Made by a program: the position numbers and the translations under genes | Shown: positions 52,453 through 60,718 of the stretch, in pieces | Layout: each line of letters starts with the position of its first letter | Position numbering within the stretch: the first letter of the stretch is position 1 | The notes under the pieces: generated by a model | What the model was told of the DNA's origin: nothing | The model's input: only the letters and a program-made list of their open reading frames with translations | The model's database searches: none | Assembly (NCBI RefSeq): GCF_025847205.1 | Contig: NZ_JAOYTH010000013.1 | Span: forward strand, 124,001 to 188,000 | Direction of reading: 5' to 3' | Origin: Pararhizobium sp. YC-54 | GTDB taxonomy: Bacteria; Pseudomonadota; Alphaproteobacteria; Rhizobiales; Rhizobiaceae | Length of the DNA stretch: 64,000 nucleotides

Positions 52453-53294
52453 CCCTTGACGCCGCCGCTGGTGAGCCCGGAAATCAGGGCCCGCTGCATG
52501 ACAAGGCCGATCACCACGGGCGGCAGGGCGGCAAGCACGCCCGCGGTTGCGATCAGTCCGTAGTCGGAAACGCGGCCACCGGCGAGATCGGCGATGGCGA
52601 CGGTGAGGGTTTTGGCGCGCAGGTCGGAGGTGAACAAAAGCGCGTAGAAGAATTCGTCCCAGGCCAGCAGGAAGGCAAACAGCGCCGAGGTCGCCATGAC
52701 GGGTGCGGCCAGCGGCAGGGTGATGATGCGCAGCGTCGCAAACAGCCCGGCCCCGTCCATCATCGCCGCCGCCTCGATCTCCTTCGGGATTGCATCGAAG
52801 CCGGATTTCATCAGCCAGGTGGTAAACGGCGCCAGAATGGTCAGATAGACCAGCGCCAGCCCGAACACGGTGTTGAGCAGGCCAAGATGCGCAAGGCCGA
52901 AATAGAGCGGCACGGCCAGCGCCACCGGCGGCAGCATGTAGGTGGCGATGACCATGTAGAGCGACCAGCCGACCGATGGCGTCCGCGACACGGTCCATGC
53001 GGCGGGAATGGCAAGCGCCAGAGCCGCGATGGTCGCCATGCCGGCAACAAGGATGCTGTTGACCAGCGAGGCGACAAAGGCAGCGCCGGCGCTGTTCTCG
53101 ACGCTGGAGAGCAACACGCCATAACGCGAAAAATCGACCGATTGCGGCCACCAGACAAGCGGCTTGGCCGTCAGTCCAGCGGCGGGCGAGATGCTCATGA
53201 TGAACAGCCAGACCACCGGTGCAAGGATGACGATGGCAAGCAGCAGCGCGCAGGCATGGATGAAGAAGGAAAACAGAAAGCTCCTGCGTTCCAT
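52449..53294 (-). CDS. Carbohydrate ABC permease (MalG type)
   Basis: Inner-membrane protein of 281 residues with six predicted transmembrane segments, the first at residues 10-33. The EAA loop is EIEAAAMMDGAGLFATLRIITLPLAAP. It forms the channel with the permease encoded just upstream; the stop of that gene and this ATG share a base (TAATG). The ORF extending to 54185 in this frame lies inside that gene and is rejected. Confidence 0.92.
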   Translation of the reverse strand: MERRSFLFSFFIHACALLLAIVILAPVVWLFIMSISPAAGLTAKPLVWWPQSVDFSRYGVLLSSVENSAGAAFVASLVNSILVAGMATIAALALAIPAAWTVSRTPSVGWSLYMVIATYMLPPVALAVPLYFGLAHLGLLNTVFGLALVYLTILAPFTTWLMKSGFDAIPKEIEAAAMMDGAGLFATLRIITLPLAAPVMATSALFAFLLAWDEFFYALLFTSDLRAKTLTVAIADLAGGRVSDYGLIATAGVLAALPPVVIGLVMQRALISGLTSGGVKG

Positions 53295-54178
53295 TATGCC
53301 GTACTCCCCGCGGTGCGCCGAACAAGCACGCCATAGGCCGCCGCCAGCACGGCCACCAGCAAGGTGACGATCAAGGCCAGCGAAGCACCCGAGCCTGCCC
53401 GCTGGAAGGAAAACGCCTCCTGATAGACAAGGATCGACAGCGTGCGCGTGCTGTTGGCCGGGCCGCCGCGGGTCATCACCCAGATGATGTCGAAGACCTT
53501 GAACGCCTCGATGGTTCTGAGCACCAGCGCAACGATCAGCGGCCCGGCAAGGTATGGCAGGATGACAAAGCGGAACCGGGCAAAGGGTCCGGCGCCATCG
53601 ACCAGCGACGCGGCGGTGATATCGCGCGGCACGGCCTGCAGTGCCGCAAGCGCGATCAGCGCCACCAGCGGAAAATTCTTCCAGCAGTCGGCGATGATCA
53701 GCGAGGCGAGCGCCGTGCCGGGTTCGCCAAGCCAGGAGCGATAGGCATCGAGCATGCCGATCTGGGTGAGCGCCGCGTTCAGCGCGCCATATTCCGGATT
53801 GTAGATCAGCCGCCAGAGTGTGGCGTTGACGACGGTCGGCAATGCCCAGGGCAGGATCATCAGCCCGCGCAGCATGGTGCGTCCGTAAAATTGCTGATTG
53901 AGCAGAAGTGCAGCCAGAACGCCCAGAACCATTTCGGCAAAGACGGAGACGACGGCAAAGATCGTCGTGGTGACCAGCGTGCGCTGGAAATTGGAACCGG
54001 TGAGCGTCTTCACATAGTTGTCGATGCCGACAAAATTGCCGGCCGTGCCGACAAGTTTCGCATCGGTAAAGGAGAGCCCGACCGTATCGACGAGCGGCCA
54101 GCCGATGACGGCGATCATGACAGCGAGCAACGGCAGCATCAGCAGCCATGCGCGTGTGGTCATCGATGTCCCGGACAT
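53294..54178 (-). CDS. Carbohydrate ABC permease (MalF type)
   Basis: Inner-membrane protein of 294 residues with about six transmembrane segments (first at 10-30, AWLLMLPLLAVMIAVIGWPLV). The EAA loop is DITAASLVDGAGPFARFRFVILPYLAGP. It follows the binding-protein gene after a 129-base spacer that contains a hairpin. A typical subunit of a family-1 carbohydrate importer. Confidence 0.92.
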   Translation of the reverse strand: MSGTSMTTRAWLLMLPLLAVMIAVIGWPLVDTVGLSFTDAKLVGTAGNFVGIDNYVKTLTGSNFQRTLVTTTIFAVVSVFAEMVLGVLAALLLNQQFYGRTMLRGLMILPWALPTVVNATLWRLIYNPEYGALNAALTQIGMLDAYRSWLGEPGTALASLIIADCWKNFPLVALIALAALQAVPRDITAASLVDGAGPFARFRFVILPYLAGPLIVALVLRTIEAFKVFDIIWVMTRGGPANSTRTLSILVYQEAFSFQRAGSGASLALIVTLLVAVLAAAYGVLVRRTAGSTA

Positions 54179-54240
54179 GGGGCAACTCTTCCTGAAAATA
54201 TCATGGGATGCAAGGGCGGATACGAGGGGGATGAAAGTAT

Positions 54241-54267
54241 CCGGGCGGCAGGGAGGCCGCCGCCCGG
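54241..54267. terminator. Hairpin between binding-protein and permease genes
   Basis: CCGGGCGGC (54241-54249) and GCCGCCCGG (54259-54267) form a perfect 9-bp GC stem with a 9-base loop, 41 bases after the binding-protein stop on the minus strand. No U-run is seen. Confidence 0.65.
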
Positions 54268-54307
54268 AGATCGGTGGATGCGAGACGAAGGGGCGGACCC
54301 CGGCGCC

Positions 54308-55546
54308 TTAGAGACCGCTATTGTCGGCGGCGGTCTTCAGGGCATCCTCCGGACTGGTCTGGCCAAGCAGCGCCTCCTGAATGGCCTGCTGCAGCGCCAC
54401 GGAAAGCTCCTGGTACTTCGGCGTCGTCGGCCGCGGATACATCGCAGCCAGCGATTGCTTGGCAGCGGCGATCAGCTCTTCCTGATCCTTGCTGACGGCC
54501 GGATCGTCATAGGACGAGGCCCAGATCGGCAGGCTGAGCTTGGCATACTGGTTCTGCACGGATTGCGAGGTCATGAAGGTGATGTATTTCCAGGCCTCGT
54601 CCGGATGCTTGCTGGTCGCGGTGATGCCAAGGCCCATCGAACCGTTGACGGCCGAGACCTCACTCTTGCCCGCAACACCCGGCGCCGGAACGACACCGAC
54701 CTTGCCGGCCACCTTGCTGTCCTTGCCGGTATTGGCGAGGTTGTACATATAGGTCCAGTTCAGCGCGAACGCGGCTTCGCCGTTTTCAAACACCTTGCGG
54801 ACGTCTTCCTCGAGGAATTCCTTGGAATTCGGATTGGAGATGCCGGACGTGTAGCTCGACACCATGTATTTCAAAGCATCGAGACCGCCATCCGTCTGGA
54901 AGGCCGGCTTGCCGCCGTCGAGGAACTTGCCGCCATAGGCGCTGACCAGCGTGGTGTAGTCGCAGATCGCGGCTTCCGCCTGCGACCAGCTCCAGGCGAT
55001 CGGGGTCGCCAGCAGGCCCTTGTCCTTGATGGTCTTGGCCTGTTCGGCAAGCTCGTCCCAGGTCTTCGGCGGCGTCTTGATGCCGGCCTTTTCCAGGATC
55101 TCCTTGTTGTAGAACAGGTATTTCGTATCGAGAATCCACGGCATGCCGTAATAGGCGCCGTCATACTCGACCGTCGTCCAGGCGCCGGGCAGCACGCCCT
55201 TCTTCATATCGTCGGTGACGCGCGAGGACACGTCGACCAGAACCTTGTTGCTGGCATATTCGGCCGGCCAGATCACGTCGAACAGCACGACATCGTAGCC
55301 GCCACCCGAACCCTGCGCCAGAACGGTCTTGTCGTGCAGGCCTTCGTAAGGCACGAATTCGAGATTGACCTTGACGTCCGGATTGGCCTTGGCAAAGGCA
55401 TCGGTCATGGCGCGGACATCGGCTTCGCTATAGGCGGCCTGCGCCATGAACAATGCATTGAGCGTCGTTTCGGCATAGGCATTGGTCGCAAAGAATGCAC
55501 TGGCCAGGGCAGCCCCCATCAGCGCGTTGCGGTTGGATTTCAGCAT
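54308..55546 (-). CDS. Carbohydrate ABC substrate-binding protein (SBP family 1)
   Basis: Periplasmic protein of 412 residues. Sec signal MLKSNRNALMGAALASAFFATNAYAE with cleavage after AYA. Family-1 features: PDVKVNLEFVPYEGLHDK, YYGMPWILDTKYLFYNKEILEKAG, and GSMGLGITATSKHPDEAWKYITF. Ligand unknown; operon context suggests a sugar conjugate such as a fructosamine. It is the first gene of the operon and divergent from the ROK regulator, with an inverted repeat between them. Confidence 0.92.
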   Translation of the reverse strand: MLKSNRNALMGAALASAFFATNAYAETTLNALFMAQAAYSEADVRAMTDAFAKANPDVKVNLEFVPYEGLHDKTVLAQGSGGGYDVVLFDVIWPAEYASNKVLVDVSSRVTDDMKKGVLPGAWTTVEYDGAYYGMPWILDTKYLFYNKEILEKAGIKTPPKTWDELAEQAKTIKDKGLLATPIAWSWSQAEAAICDYTTLVSAYGGKFLDGGKPAFQTDGGLDALKYMVSSYTSGISNPNSKEFLEEDVRKVFENGEAAFALNWTYMYNLANTGKDSKVAGKVGVVPAPGVAGKSEVSAVNGSMGLGITATSKHPDEAWKYITFMTSQSVQNQYAKLSLPIWASSYDDPAVSKDQEELIAAAKQSLAAMYPRPTTPKYQELSVALQQAIQEALLGQTSPEDALKTAADNSGL

Positions 55547-55714
55547 GTCTTTTCCCTCCGGTGATGGACAACAGTCGCCAGCCCGCTGAAACGCGCGCCC
55601 TTCCGTGAAACCGCGCTGACGCGGTGTCCGGCATGCTTGTCGAAGCGTTGTACGCCCACTAGGACTGGTCCCGTGGTGCCGTTTGTTCCCTTAAAAGCTC
55701 TGCGGCTCTTTTAT

Positions 55715-55735
55715 TAAGTCAATTGCTTTGACTTA
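55715..55735. promoter_or_regulatory. Probable ROK-regulator operator
   Basis: TAAGTCAA (55715-55722), 5 bases, TTGACTTA (55728-55735): a perfect 8-bp inverted repeat in the 232-base divergent region. Its right half includes the TTGACT -35 element of the ROK gene, so binding should block that promoter. Confidence 0.75.
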
Positions 55736-55756
55736 TTTCTTGTTCAATATTCTAAT
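55728..55756 (+). promoter_or_regulatory. Sigma-70-type promoter of ROK gene
   Basis: TTGACT (55728-55733), a 17-base spacer, TCTAAT (55751-55756), ending 22 bases before the ATG at 55779. Spacing and both hexamers fit the housekeeping consensus. It overlaps the right half of the inverted repeat. Confidence 0.65.
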
Positions 55757-55778
55757 GGTGTCAAGGGGATTTTGCGGG

Positions 55779-57005
55779 ATGAACGAGATGCGGCCGATCC
55801 GGGCCAAGAGCGGCACCAATCAGGAGGGCACCAGCGCCCACAACCGTCGCGTCATGATCGATGCGCTGCGGCTGAACGGGCAATTGTCGCGCGCCGATCT
55901 CGCCCGGGCGACAAAGCTTACCAAGCAGACGGTTTCAAACATCATCGAGGACCTGGAACGGGACGGGCTGGTCGTGTCGCTGGCAGCCGTGCGCAACGGC
56001 CGCGGCCAGCCCTCGACCCCCTACCGGCTGGTGCCGGACGGCGCCTTTGCCATCGGCCTGCAGATCGACCGGCATGTGACAAGGGCAATCGCGGTGGACC
56101 TCGTCGGCACCGTTCTGGTGCGCGCCCAGGCAAACCTGCCGCCGGGCGGGCCGGCCAATGGCGCCAAGGTCATTCTCGATCTCATCGAGCATGTCAGGAC
56201 TGAACTCGCCAGTCTCGACGGTCAGGCCGAGAAGCGGCTTGTCGGTCTCGGCGTTGCCATGCCGGGACCGTTCGGGCTGGCCGCCGACAATGACGACCAA
56301 TGGATGATGGCCGCCTGGCAGAATTTTCCGCTGCTCGAAACGCTGGCCGCCGGCACCGGGCTTGAAGTCGCCCTGCAGAACGACGCCGCCGCCTGCGCCA
56401 CCGCCGAACGCATGGTGGGGGCTGCCCACGGCATCGATCACGCGGTCTGCCTCTATGTCGGCTTCGGTATCGGCGCCGGCCTCATTCTCAACGGTGAACT
56501 CTACGCCGGCGGAAACGGCAATGCCGGCGAAATCGGCATGGTGCTTCTGCCCCCTACCCTGCAGCGCCCGGACCGGACGCCGCTCGAACACCGCGCATCG
56601 CTGGCCTCGCTCTACCAGCATCTCGGCGCCGACCCGGCCGATCCCGGCCTTGCCGAACGGGTGAACATGCTGGTGAACACGGACGATCCCGTCATCGCAT
56701 CGTGGATCGATGGAGCCGCCGAAGAACTGCGCTGGGGCGTGCAGATCATCGAGACGATCTTCGATCCCCAGACCGTCATCCTATGCTCCACCGGGCCGGA
56801 GGCGCTGACACGCAAGCTTCTGGAGGCCATCCACCCCCTGCTTCCGTCCAACGCAAACCGTCCGGGCCGTTCGATACCGCGCCTGCAGCTGGGCATGACC
56901 GATCCCTGGTCGGTGGCGCTCGGCGCTGCCGCCGAACCGATCAGCCGCGCCTTCGACCCGCGTTTTTCGGCAATCCTCAAGACGCGGGCCAACGCGCTGG
57001 TTTAG
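55779..57005 (+). CDS. ROK-family transcriptional regulator
   Basis: Protein of 408 residues: an N-terminal winged HTH (LSRADLARATKLTKQTVSNIIEDLERDGLV, about residues 37-66) and a C-terminal ROK sugar-binding domain (VGLGVAMPGPFGL, ALQNDAAACATAER, VGFGIGAGLILNGELYAGG). The usual zinc-binding His after GEIG is Met (GEIGMVLL) and the Cys cluster is missing, so it is likely a non-kinase sensor lacking the structural zinc. It is divergent from the SBP/ABC/SIS/PfkB operon, which it probably controls. An in-frame start at 55728 would lie inside the promoter; ATG at 55788 is a second option. Confidence 0.9.
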   Translation: MNEMRPIRAKSGTNQEGTSAHNRRVMIDALRLNGQLSRADLARATKLTKQTVSNIIEDLERDGLVVSLAAVRNGRGQPSTPYRLVPDGAFAIGLQIDRHVTRAIAVDLVGTVLVRAQANLPPGGPANGAKVILDLIEHVRTELASLDGQAEKRLVGLGVAMPGPFGLAADNDDQWMMAAWQNFPLLETLAAGTGLEVALQNDAAACATAERMVGAAHGIDHAVCLYVGFGIGAGLILNGELYAGGNGNAGEIGMVLLPPTLQRPDRTPLEHRASLASLYQHLGADPADPGLAERVNMLVNTDDPVIASWIDGAAEELRWGVQIIETIFDPQTVILCSTGPEALTRKLLEAIHPLLPSNANRPGRSIPRLQLGMTDPWSVALGAAAEPISRAFDPRFSAILKTRANALV

Positions 57006-57487
57006 AGCGCTCGGAAAGCCATGACGAAGCAACCTAGTGCGCCGATCGACGACAGTGTGCGCACATGGTTCCACCGGACCCAGTCGACGAGATAGGTCGA
57101 TGACCACAGGCGCGCGGCGTCTTCGCTACCCGGCTGCAACGCGTCGAGCGCATTGTTCATCGGCACGTTGACGATCATCGTCACCAGGATCGTGCCGCCG
57201 AGAAAAAGAAGTCCGCCCGCAATCAGATAGAAACGCGCCGGTCCGCCATAGACAAACCCGCCGGCAACGAGCACGAGTGCCAGCACCGCCGTTCCCATGA
57301 AGGCCAGCAGAAACCAGGGATTGAGGATCACCACATTGATCGCCTGCATGGCGGCAATGCCCTGTTCGGCCGGCAAACGGGCAAGCGCCCCCATGATGCA
57401 GACCGAGAAGATGAAGAACAGGCCCGCATTCAGCCCGGCCCCGAGCACGGCCGAAAAGATCAACCAGGGAAAAAGTGCGGCAATCAT
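57002..57487 (-). CDS. DUF1772 (anthrone-oxygenase-like) membrane protein
   Basis: Integral membrane protein of 161 residues with four hydrophobic segments (about 5-32, 55-77, 83-107, 140-160). The pattern N-A-G-F-F-x-F near the N-terminus and VPMNNALDAL plus W..WNHVRTLSS later are typical of DUF1772, a family that includes anthrone oxygenase-like proteins. Role here unknown. It is coupled to the NAD(P)-binding gene by ATGA overlap; its stop overlaps the end of the convergent ROK gene by 4 bases. Confidence 0.85.
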   Translation of the reverse strand: MIAALFPWLIFSAVLGAGLNAGLFFIFSVCIMGALARLPAEQGIAAMQAINVVILNPWFLLAFMGTAVLALVLVAGGFVYGGPARFYLIAGGLLFLGGTILVTMIVNVPMNNALDALQPGSEDAARLWSSTYLVDWVRWNHVRTLSSIGALGCFVMAFRAL

Positions 57488-58314
57488 TTCAGGTCCTCCC
57501 AGACACCGGTTGCAGCTGTTTCCCGCACATAATCGGCAAAGTCGCGCGGCGGACGGCCAAGCGCCTGGGCAACACCATCTGTCGTGGTCTCGTTGCGGCC
57601 ATCGAGAACGCTGGTGAAGAGGTAGCGTATCAGCCAGATATAGTCAGCCGGAATTTGCTCCTGTTCCAGCATGGCAACATAGTCGCCGATATCGACGGTC
57701 GTGAAGCGGATATCGCGACCCGTCTGCCGGGCGATCTCCGCCACGGCGTCGCCGAATGTCAACAGCCGCGGGCCTGTCACCTCATAGGTCTTGCCGGCAT
57801 GACCCGGTTCCGTCAAAGCGGCAACCGCGATATCGGCGATATCATCGGCATCGATGAACGGCTCCTTGACATTGCCGACCGGCAGCACCAGTTCGCCCGA
57901 CTGGATACCCTCCAGAAAGAAAGTCTCGCTGAAGTTCTGGAAGAACCAGCTGGCGCGAATGATGGTGTAGGCAACGCCGGAATGCTTCAATGTCTCTTCT
58001 GCTGCCAGGGCTTCGTCCTCTCCGCGTCCCGACAGCAGGACAAGGTGCTTTACGCCCTTCTCGGCCGCCAGCCGGCATAGCGTGCCAATCGCCTCCACCG
58101 CACCCGGCACGGAAAGATCCGGCTGATAGCTGACATAGGCGGCATCGACGCCTTCAAGCACTGCTGTCCAGCCCGACGGATCGGTCCAGTCGAACGCCGG
58201 AACGGTCGACCGCGACGCAAGCCTGACCTGTTTTCCCTTTGCCGTCAGGCGTCCTACAACCCGGCGGCCGGTCTTGCCACTGCCACCCAGGATCAAAATC
58301 GTTTCGCTGCTCAT
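57484..58314 (-). CDS. NmrA-like NAD(P)-binding protein
   Basis: Protein of 276 residues of the atypical SDR/NmrA group: N-terminal ILILGGSGKTGRRVVGRL (about residues 5-22), HLVLLSGRGED, IIRASWFFQNFSETF and a domain for substrate binding. No classical Tyr-x3-Lys motif, so it may be a redox sensor or a quinone/NADPH reductase. The start at 58314 gives the nucleotide-binding strand immediately; the in-frame ORF to 58356 includes part of the operator. It forms an operon with the DUF1772 gene and is divergent from a TetR gene. Confidence 0.86.
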   Translation of the reverse strand: MSSETILILGGSGKTGRRVVGRLTAKGKQVRLASRSTVPAFDWTDPSGWTAVLEGVDAAYVSYQPDLSVPGAVEAIGTLCRLAAEKGVKHLVLLSGRGEDEALAAEETLKHSGVAYTIIRASWFFQNFSETFFLEGIQSGELVLPVGNVKEPFIDADDIADIAVAALTEPGHAGKTYEVTGPRLLTFGDAVAEIARQTGRDIRFTTVDIGDYVAMLEQEQIPADYIWLIRYLFTSVLDGRNETTTDGVAQALGRPPRDFADYVRETAATGVWEDLK

Positions 58315-58352
58315 TGTCTCGCTCCCTTTGATATCCACAACATGAGTAATCC

Positions 58353-58371
58353 TCACATTTGCTAAATGTGA
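58353..58371. promoter_or_regulatory. Probable TetR operator
   Basis: TCACATTT, 3 bases, AAATGTGA: a perfect 8-bp inverted repeat of 19 bases total in the 105-base divergent region between the NmrA-like and TetR genes. Size and position are typical for a TetR-family site controlling both directions. Confidence 0.75.
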
Positions 58372-58419
58372 TAAACCCTCGTATTTTGATCGTCAAGCGA
58401 ATTATCGAAAGGACATATC

Positions 58420-59070
58420 TTGGCCGTAGACCAGACAGCCCCCTCGACGGCCCCGGAGGACGATGGGGCGATGCGCAAGGCGCCGACGCAAAAGCGCAGC
58501 CGCGAGCGGGTCGAGCATATTCTGAGCTCTGCCTCCCGGCTGATTGCCGAGCGCGGCAGCGATACGATGCGAATGAGCGAAGTGGCCGAACTGAGCGGCA
58601 TCTCGATCGGCTCGCTCTACCAGTATTTTCCCGACAAGGCGGCAATCATCCGGACGCTGGCCGAGCGCTACAATGCCGTCTGCCGTGCCTGCATCGCCAA
58701 GGGACTTGCCAACGTCACAACGATCGGCGAACTGCGGCAGGCTTTTTCCGCGCTGATTGATGAATACTACGACATTTTTTTTGCCGAACCGGTCATGCGT
58801 GACATCTGGTCGGCAATGCAGGCAGACAAGGCGCTGCGAGAAATCGAGCTTGCCGAAAGCCGGCAGAATGCCGCTCTCCTCGCCGATGCCATGAAACGCG
58901 CCCTGCCCGGCGAAGCGATGGAAACGCTGCAGACTTCGGCCTTGCTGGTGATGTGTTTCGGCGATTGCGCAATGCGCCTGGCTGTGTCAACCGACGAGAC
59001 GGAAGGGCGGGCACTGGTGGAGGCCTACAAGCGCATGGCAGCCCGCAGTTTTGCGCCGGAAACAGGTTGA
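58420..59070 (+). CDS. TetR-family transcriptional regulator
   Basis: Protein of 216 residues. The HTH is MRMSEVAELSGISIGSLYQYFPDK (about residues 50-73), preceded by the basic segment KRSRERVEHILSSASRLIAERG; the C-terminal ligand-binding domain is unassigned. The start is TTG at 58420 with GAAAGGA at normal spacing; ATG at residue 18 is an alternative that would still retain the HTH. It probably represses itself and the divergent NmrA/DUF1772 operon through the inverted repeat between them. Confidence 0.9.
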   Translation: MAVDQTAPSTAPEDDGAMRKAPTQKRSRERVEHILSSASRLIAERGSDTMRMSEVAELSGISIGSLYQYFPDKAAIIRTLAERYNAVCRACIAKGLANVTTIGELRQAFSALIDEYYDIFFAEPVMRDIWSAMQADKALREIELAESRQNAALLADAMKRALPGEAMETLQTSALLVMCFGDCAMRLAVSTDETEGRALVEAYKRMAARSFAPETG

Positions 59071-59092
59071 GCGATCAATTGCGGACAAGGCC

Positions 59093-60718
59093 TCATACCC
59101 TCCCCAAAATCAGTTCCGCTGCCTTTTCCGCAATCATGATCACCGGCGAGTTGGTGTTGCCCGAGACGATCGTCGGCATGATCGAGGCATCGACCACCCG
59201 CAATTTCGCCAGCCCATGCACCCGCAGCTGCGGATCGACCACCGCCATGGTGTCGCTGCCCATCTTGCAGGTCCCGACCGGATGGAAGATCGTCGTGGCG
59301 ATATCGCCCACACGGCGGATCAGGTCCTCGTCGCTCTGGTACTCCGCGCCCGGCAGCATTTCCTGTGGCCGGTACCTGGCGATGGCGCCGGCCTCCATCA
59401 GCCGGCGGGCATGCCGGATGGATTTGGTCGCAACGATCCGGTCTCCGGCAGTCGTAAGATAATTCGGGCGGATTTCCGGAGCTGCGGAAAGGTCCGGTCC
59501 ACCGATATGTACCGTCCCGCGGCTTTCCGGCCGCAGGTTGCAGACAGAGACAGTGACGGCGGGATATTTGTGCAGCGGCTCGCCGAGCCGGTCGGTGCTC
59601 AGGGGCTGCACGTGATATTCGAGATCGGCGGTCGCCACCGCCGGATCGCTCTTGGCAAAGATGCCGAGCTGGCTCGGCGCCATCGACAGCGGCCCGGAAC
59701 GGCGCAACATATATTCAAGCCCCATGCCCGCCCGCGTAAACAGGTTGTGATAGAGCTGGTTCAGCGTCTTTGCGCCCTCGATGCGGAAGACCGTACGGAT
59801 CTGCAAATGGTCCTGCAGGTTTTCGCCGACACCCGGAAGGTCATGGATTGGTTCAATTCCGGCACGGGACAACACATCCGGACGGCCGGCCCCGGAAAGC
59901 TCCAGGATTTTCGGCGAATTGATCGCCCCGGCAGACAGAATGACCTCGCGGTTGGCGCGGGCGAAATGTGTCTGCCCGTTCAACCGGAACCGCACGCCGG
60001 TCACTGTTCTGCCGTCGAACGCCAGCCGCTCGGTCTCGGCTCCGGTCAGCACACGCAGATTGGCCCGCTTCATCGCCGGGCGCAAAAAGGCCTTGGTCGT
60101 GTTCCAGCGCAGGCCGCCACGCTGGTTGACCTCGAAATAGCCAGACCCCTCATTGTCGCCGTCGTTGAAATCGTCGGTCTTTGGAATACCGAGTTCCTCG
60201 GCTGCATCGCGAAAGGCATCGAGGATCGGCCAGGAGAGCCGCTGCTTTTCCACCCGCCATTCGCCGCCTGCCCCGTGCATCGAAGACCTGCCGCGATAAT
60301 TGTCCTCGGATTTCAGGAAATAGGGCAGCACGTCGTCCCAGCCCCAGCCGGAATTCCCCGCCTGCCGCCAGCCGTCGTAATCCGCCGCCTGGCCGCGCAT
60401 GTAGATCATGCCGTTGATCGAGGAGCAGCCGCCCAGCACTTTTCCACGTGGATAGGGCAAGGACCGGCCGTTCAACCCGGCTTCTGCCACCGTCTTCATC
60501 ATCCAGTCGGTGCGCGGATTGCCCATGCAATAGAGATAGCCGATCGGCACATGCACCCAGTGATACCGGTCGCTGCCGCCGGCTTCGAGCAAGAGGACGC
60601 GGGTTTTCGGATCGGCCGACAGCCGGTTGGCCAAAACACATCCCGCCGATCCCGCGCCGACGACGATGAAGTCGTAGCTTCCCGCATCGATGGCCTGATC
60701 ATTCACACGCATGTTCAC
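59093..60718 (-). CDS. GMC-family FAD oxidoreductase (choline-dehydrogenase-like)
   Basis: Protein of 541 residues. The FAD motif [19 protein letters not shown] is at residues about 16-34, the GMC signature 1 region [22 protein letters not shown] at about 105-126, signature 2 [17 protein letters not shown] in the middle, and the C-terminal [10 protein letters not shown] and [15 protein letters not shown] carry the active-site His and Asn. It oxidises an alcohol or polyol to aldehyde or ketone. The start is taken as GTG at 60718, which overlaps the kinase stop (GTGA) and has GGGAG 7 bases upstream; ATG at 60712 is the alternative. It is the last gene of the second polyol operon. Confidence 0.9.
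   Translation of the reverse strand: MNMRVNDQAIDAGSYDFIVVGAGSAGCVLANRLSADPKTRVLLLEAGGSDRYHWVHVPIGYLYCMGNPRTDWMMKTVAEAGLNGRSLPYPRGKVLGGCSSINGMIYMRGQAADYDGWRQAGNSGWGWDDVLPYFLKSEDNYRGRSSMHGAGGEWRVEKQRLSWPILDAFRDAAEELGIPKTDDFNDGDNEGSGYFEVNQRGGLRWNTTKAFLRPAMKRANLRVLTGAETERLAFDGRTVTGVRFRLNGQTHFARANREVILSAGAINSPKILELSGAGRPDVLSRAGIEPIHDLPGVGENLQDHLQIRTVFRIEGAKTLNQLYHNLFTRAGMGLEYMLRRSGPLSMAPSQLGIFAKSDPAVATADLEYHVQPLSTDRLGEPLHKYPAVTVSVCNLRPESRGTVHIGGPDLSAAPEIRPNYLTTAGDRIVATKSIRHARRLMEAGAIARYRPQEMLPGAEYQSDEDLIRRVGDIATTIFHPVGTCKMGSDTMAVVDPQLRVHGLAKLRVVDASIMPTIVSGNTNSPVIMIAEKAAELILGRV

Noticed and set aside
53891..55564. Open frame of 557 codons on the plus strand
   Set aside because: Antisense to the solute-binding protein and permease genes; no recognisable protein family.
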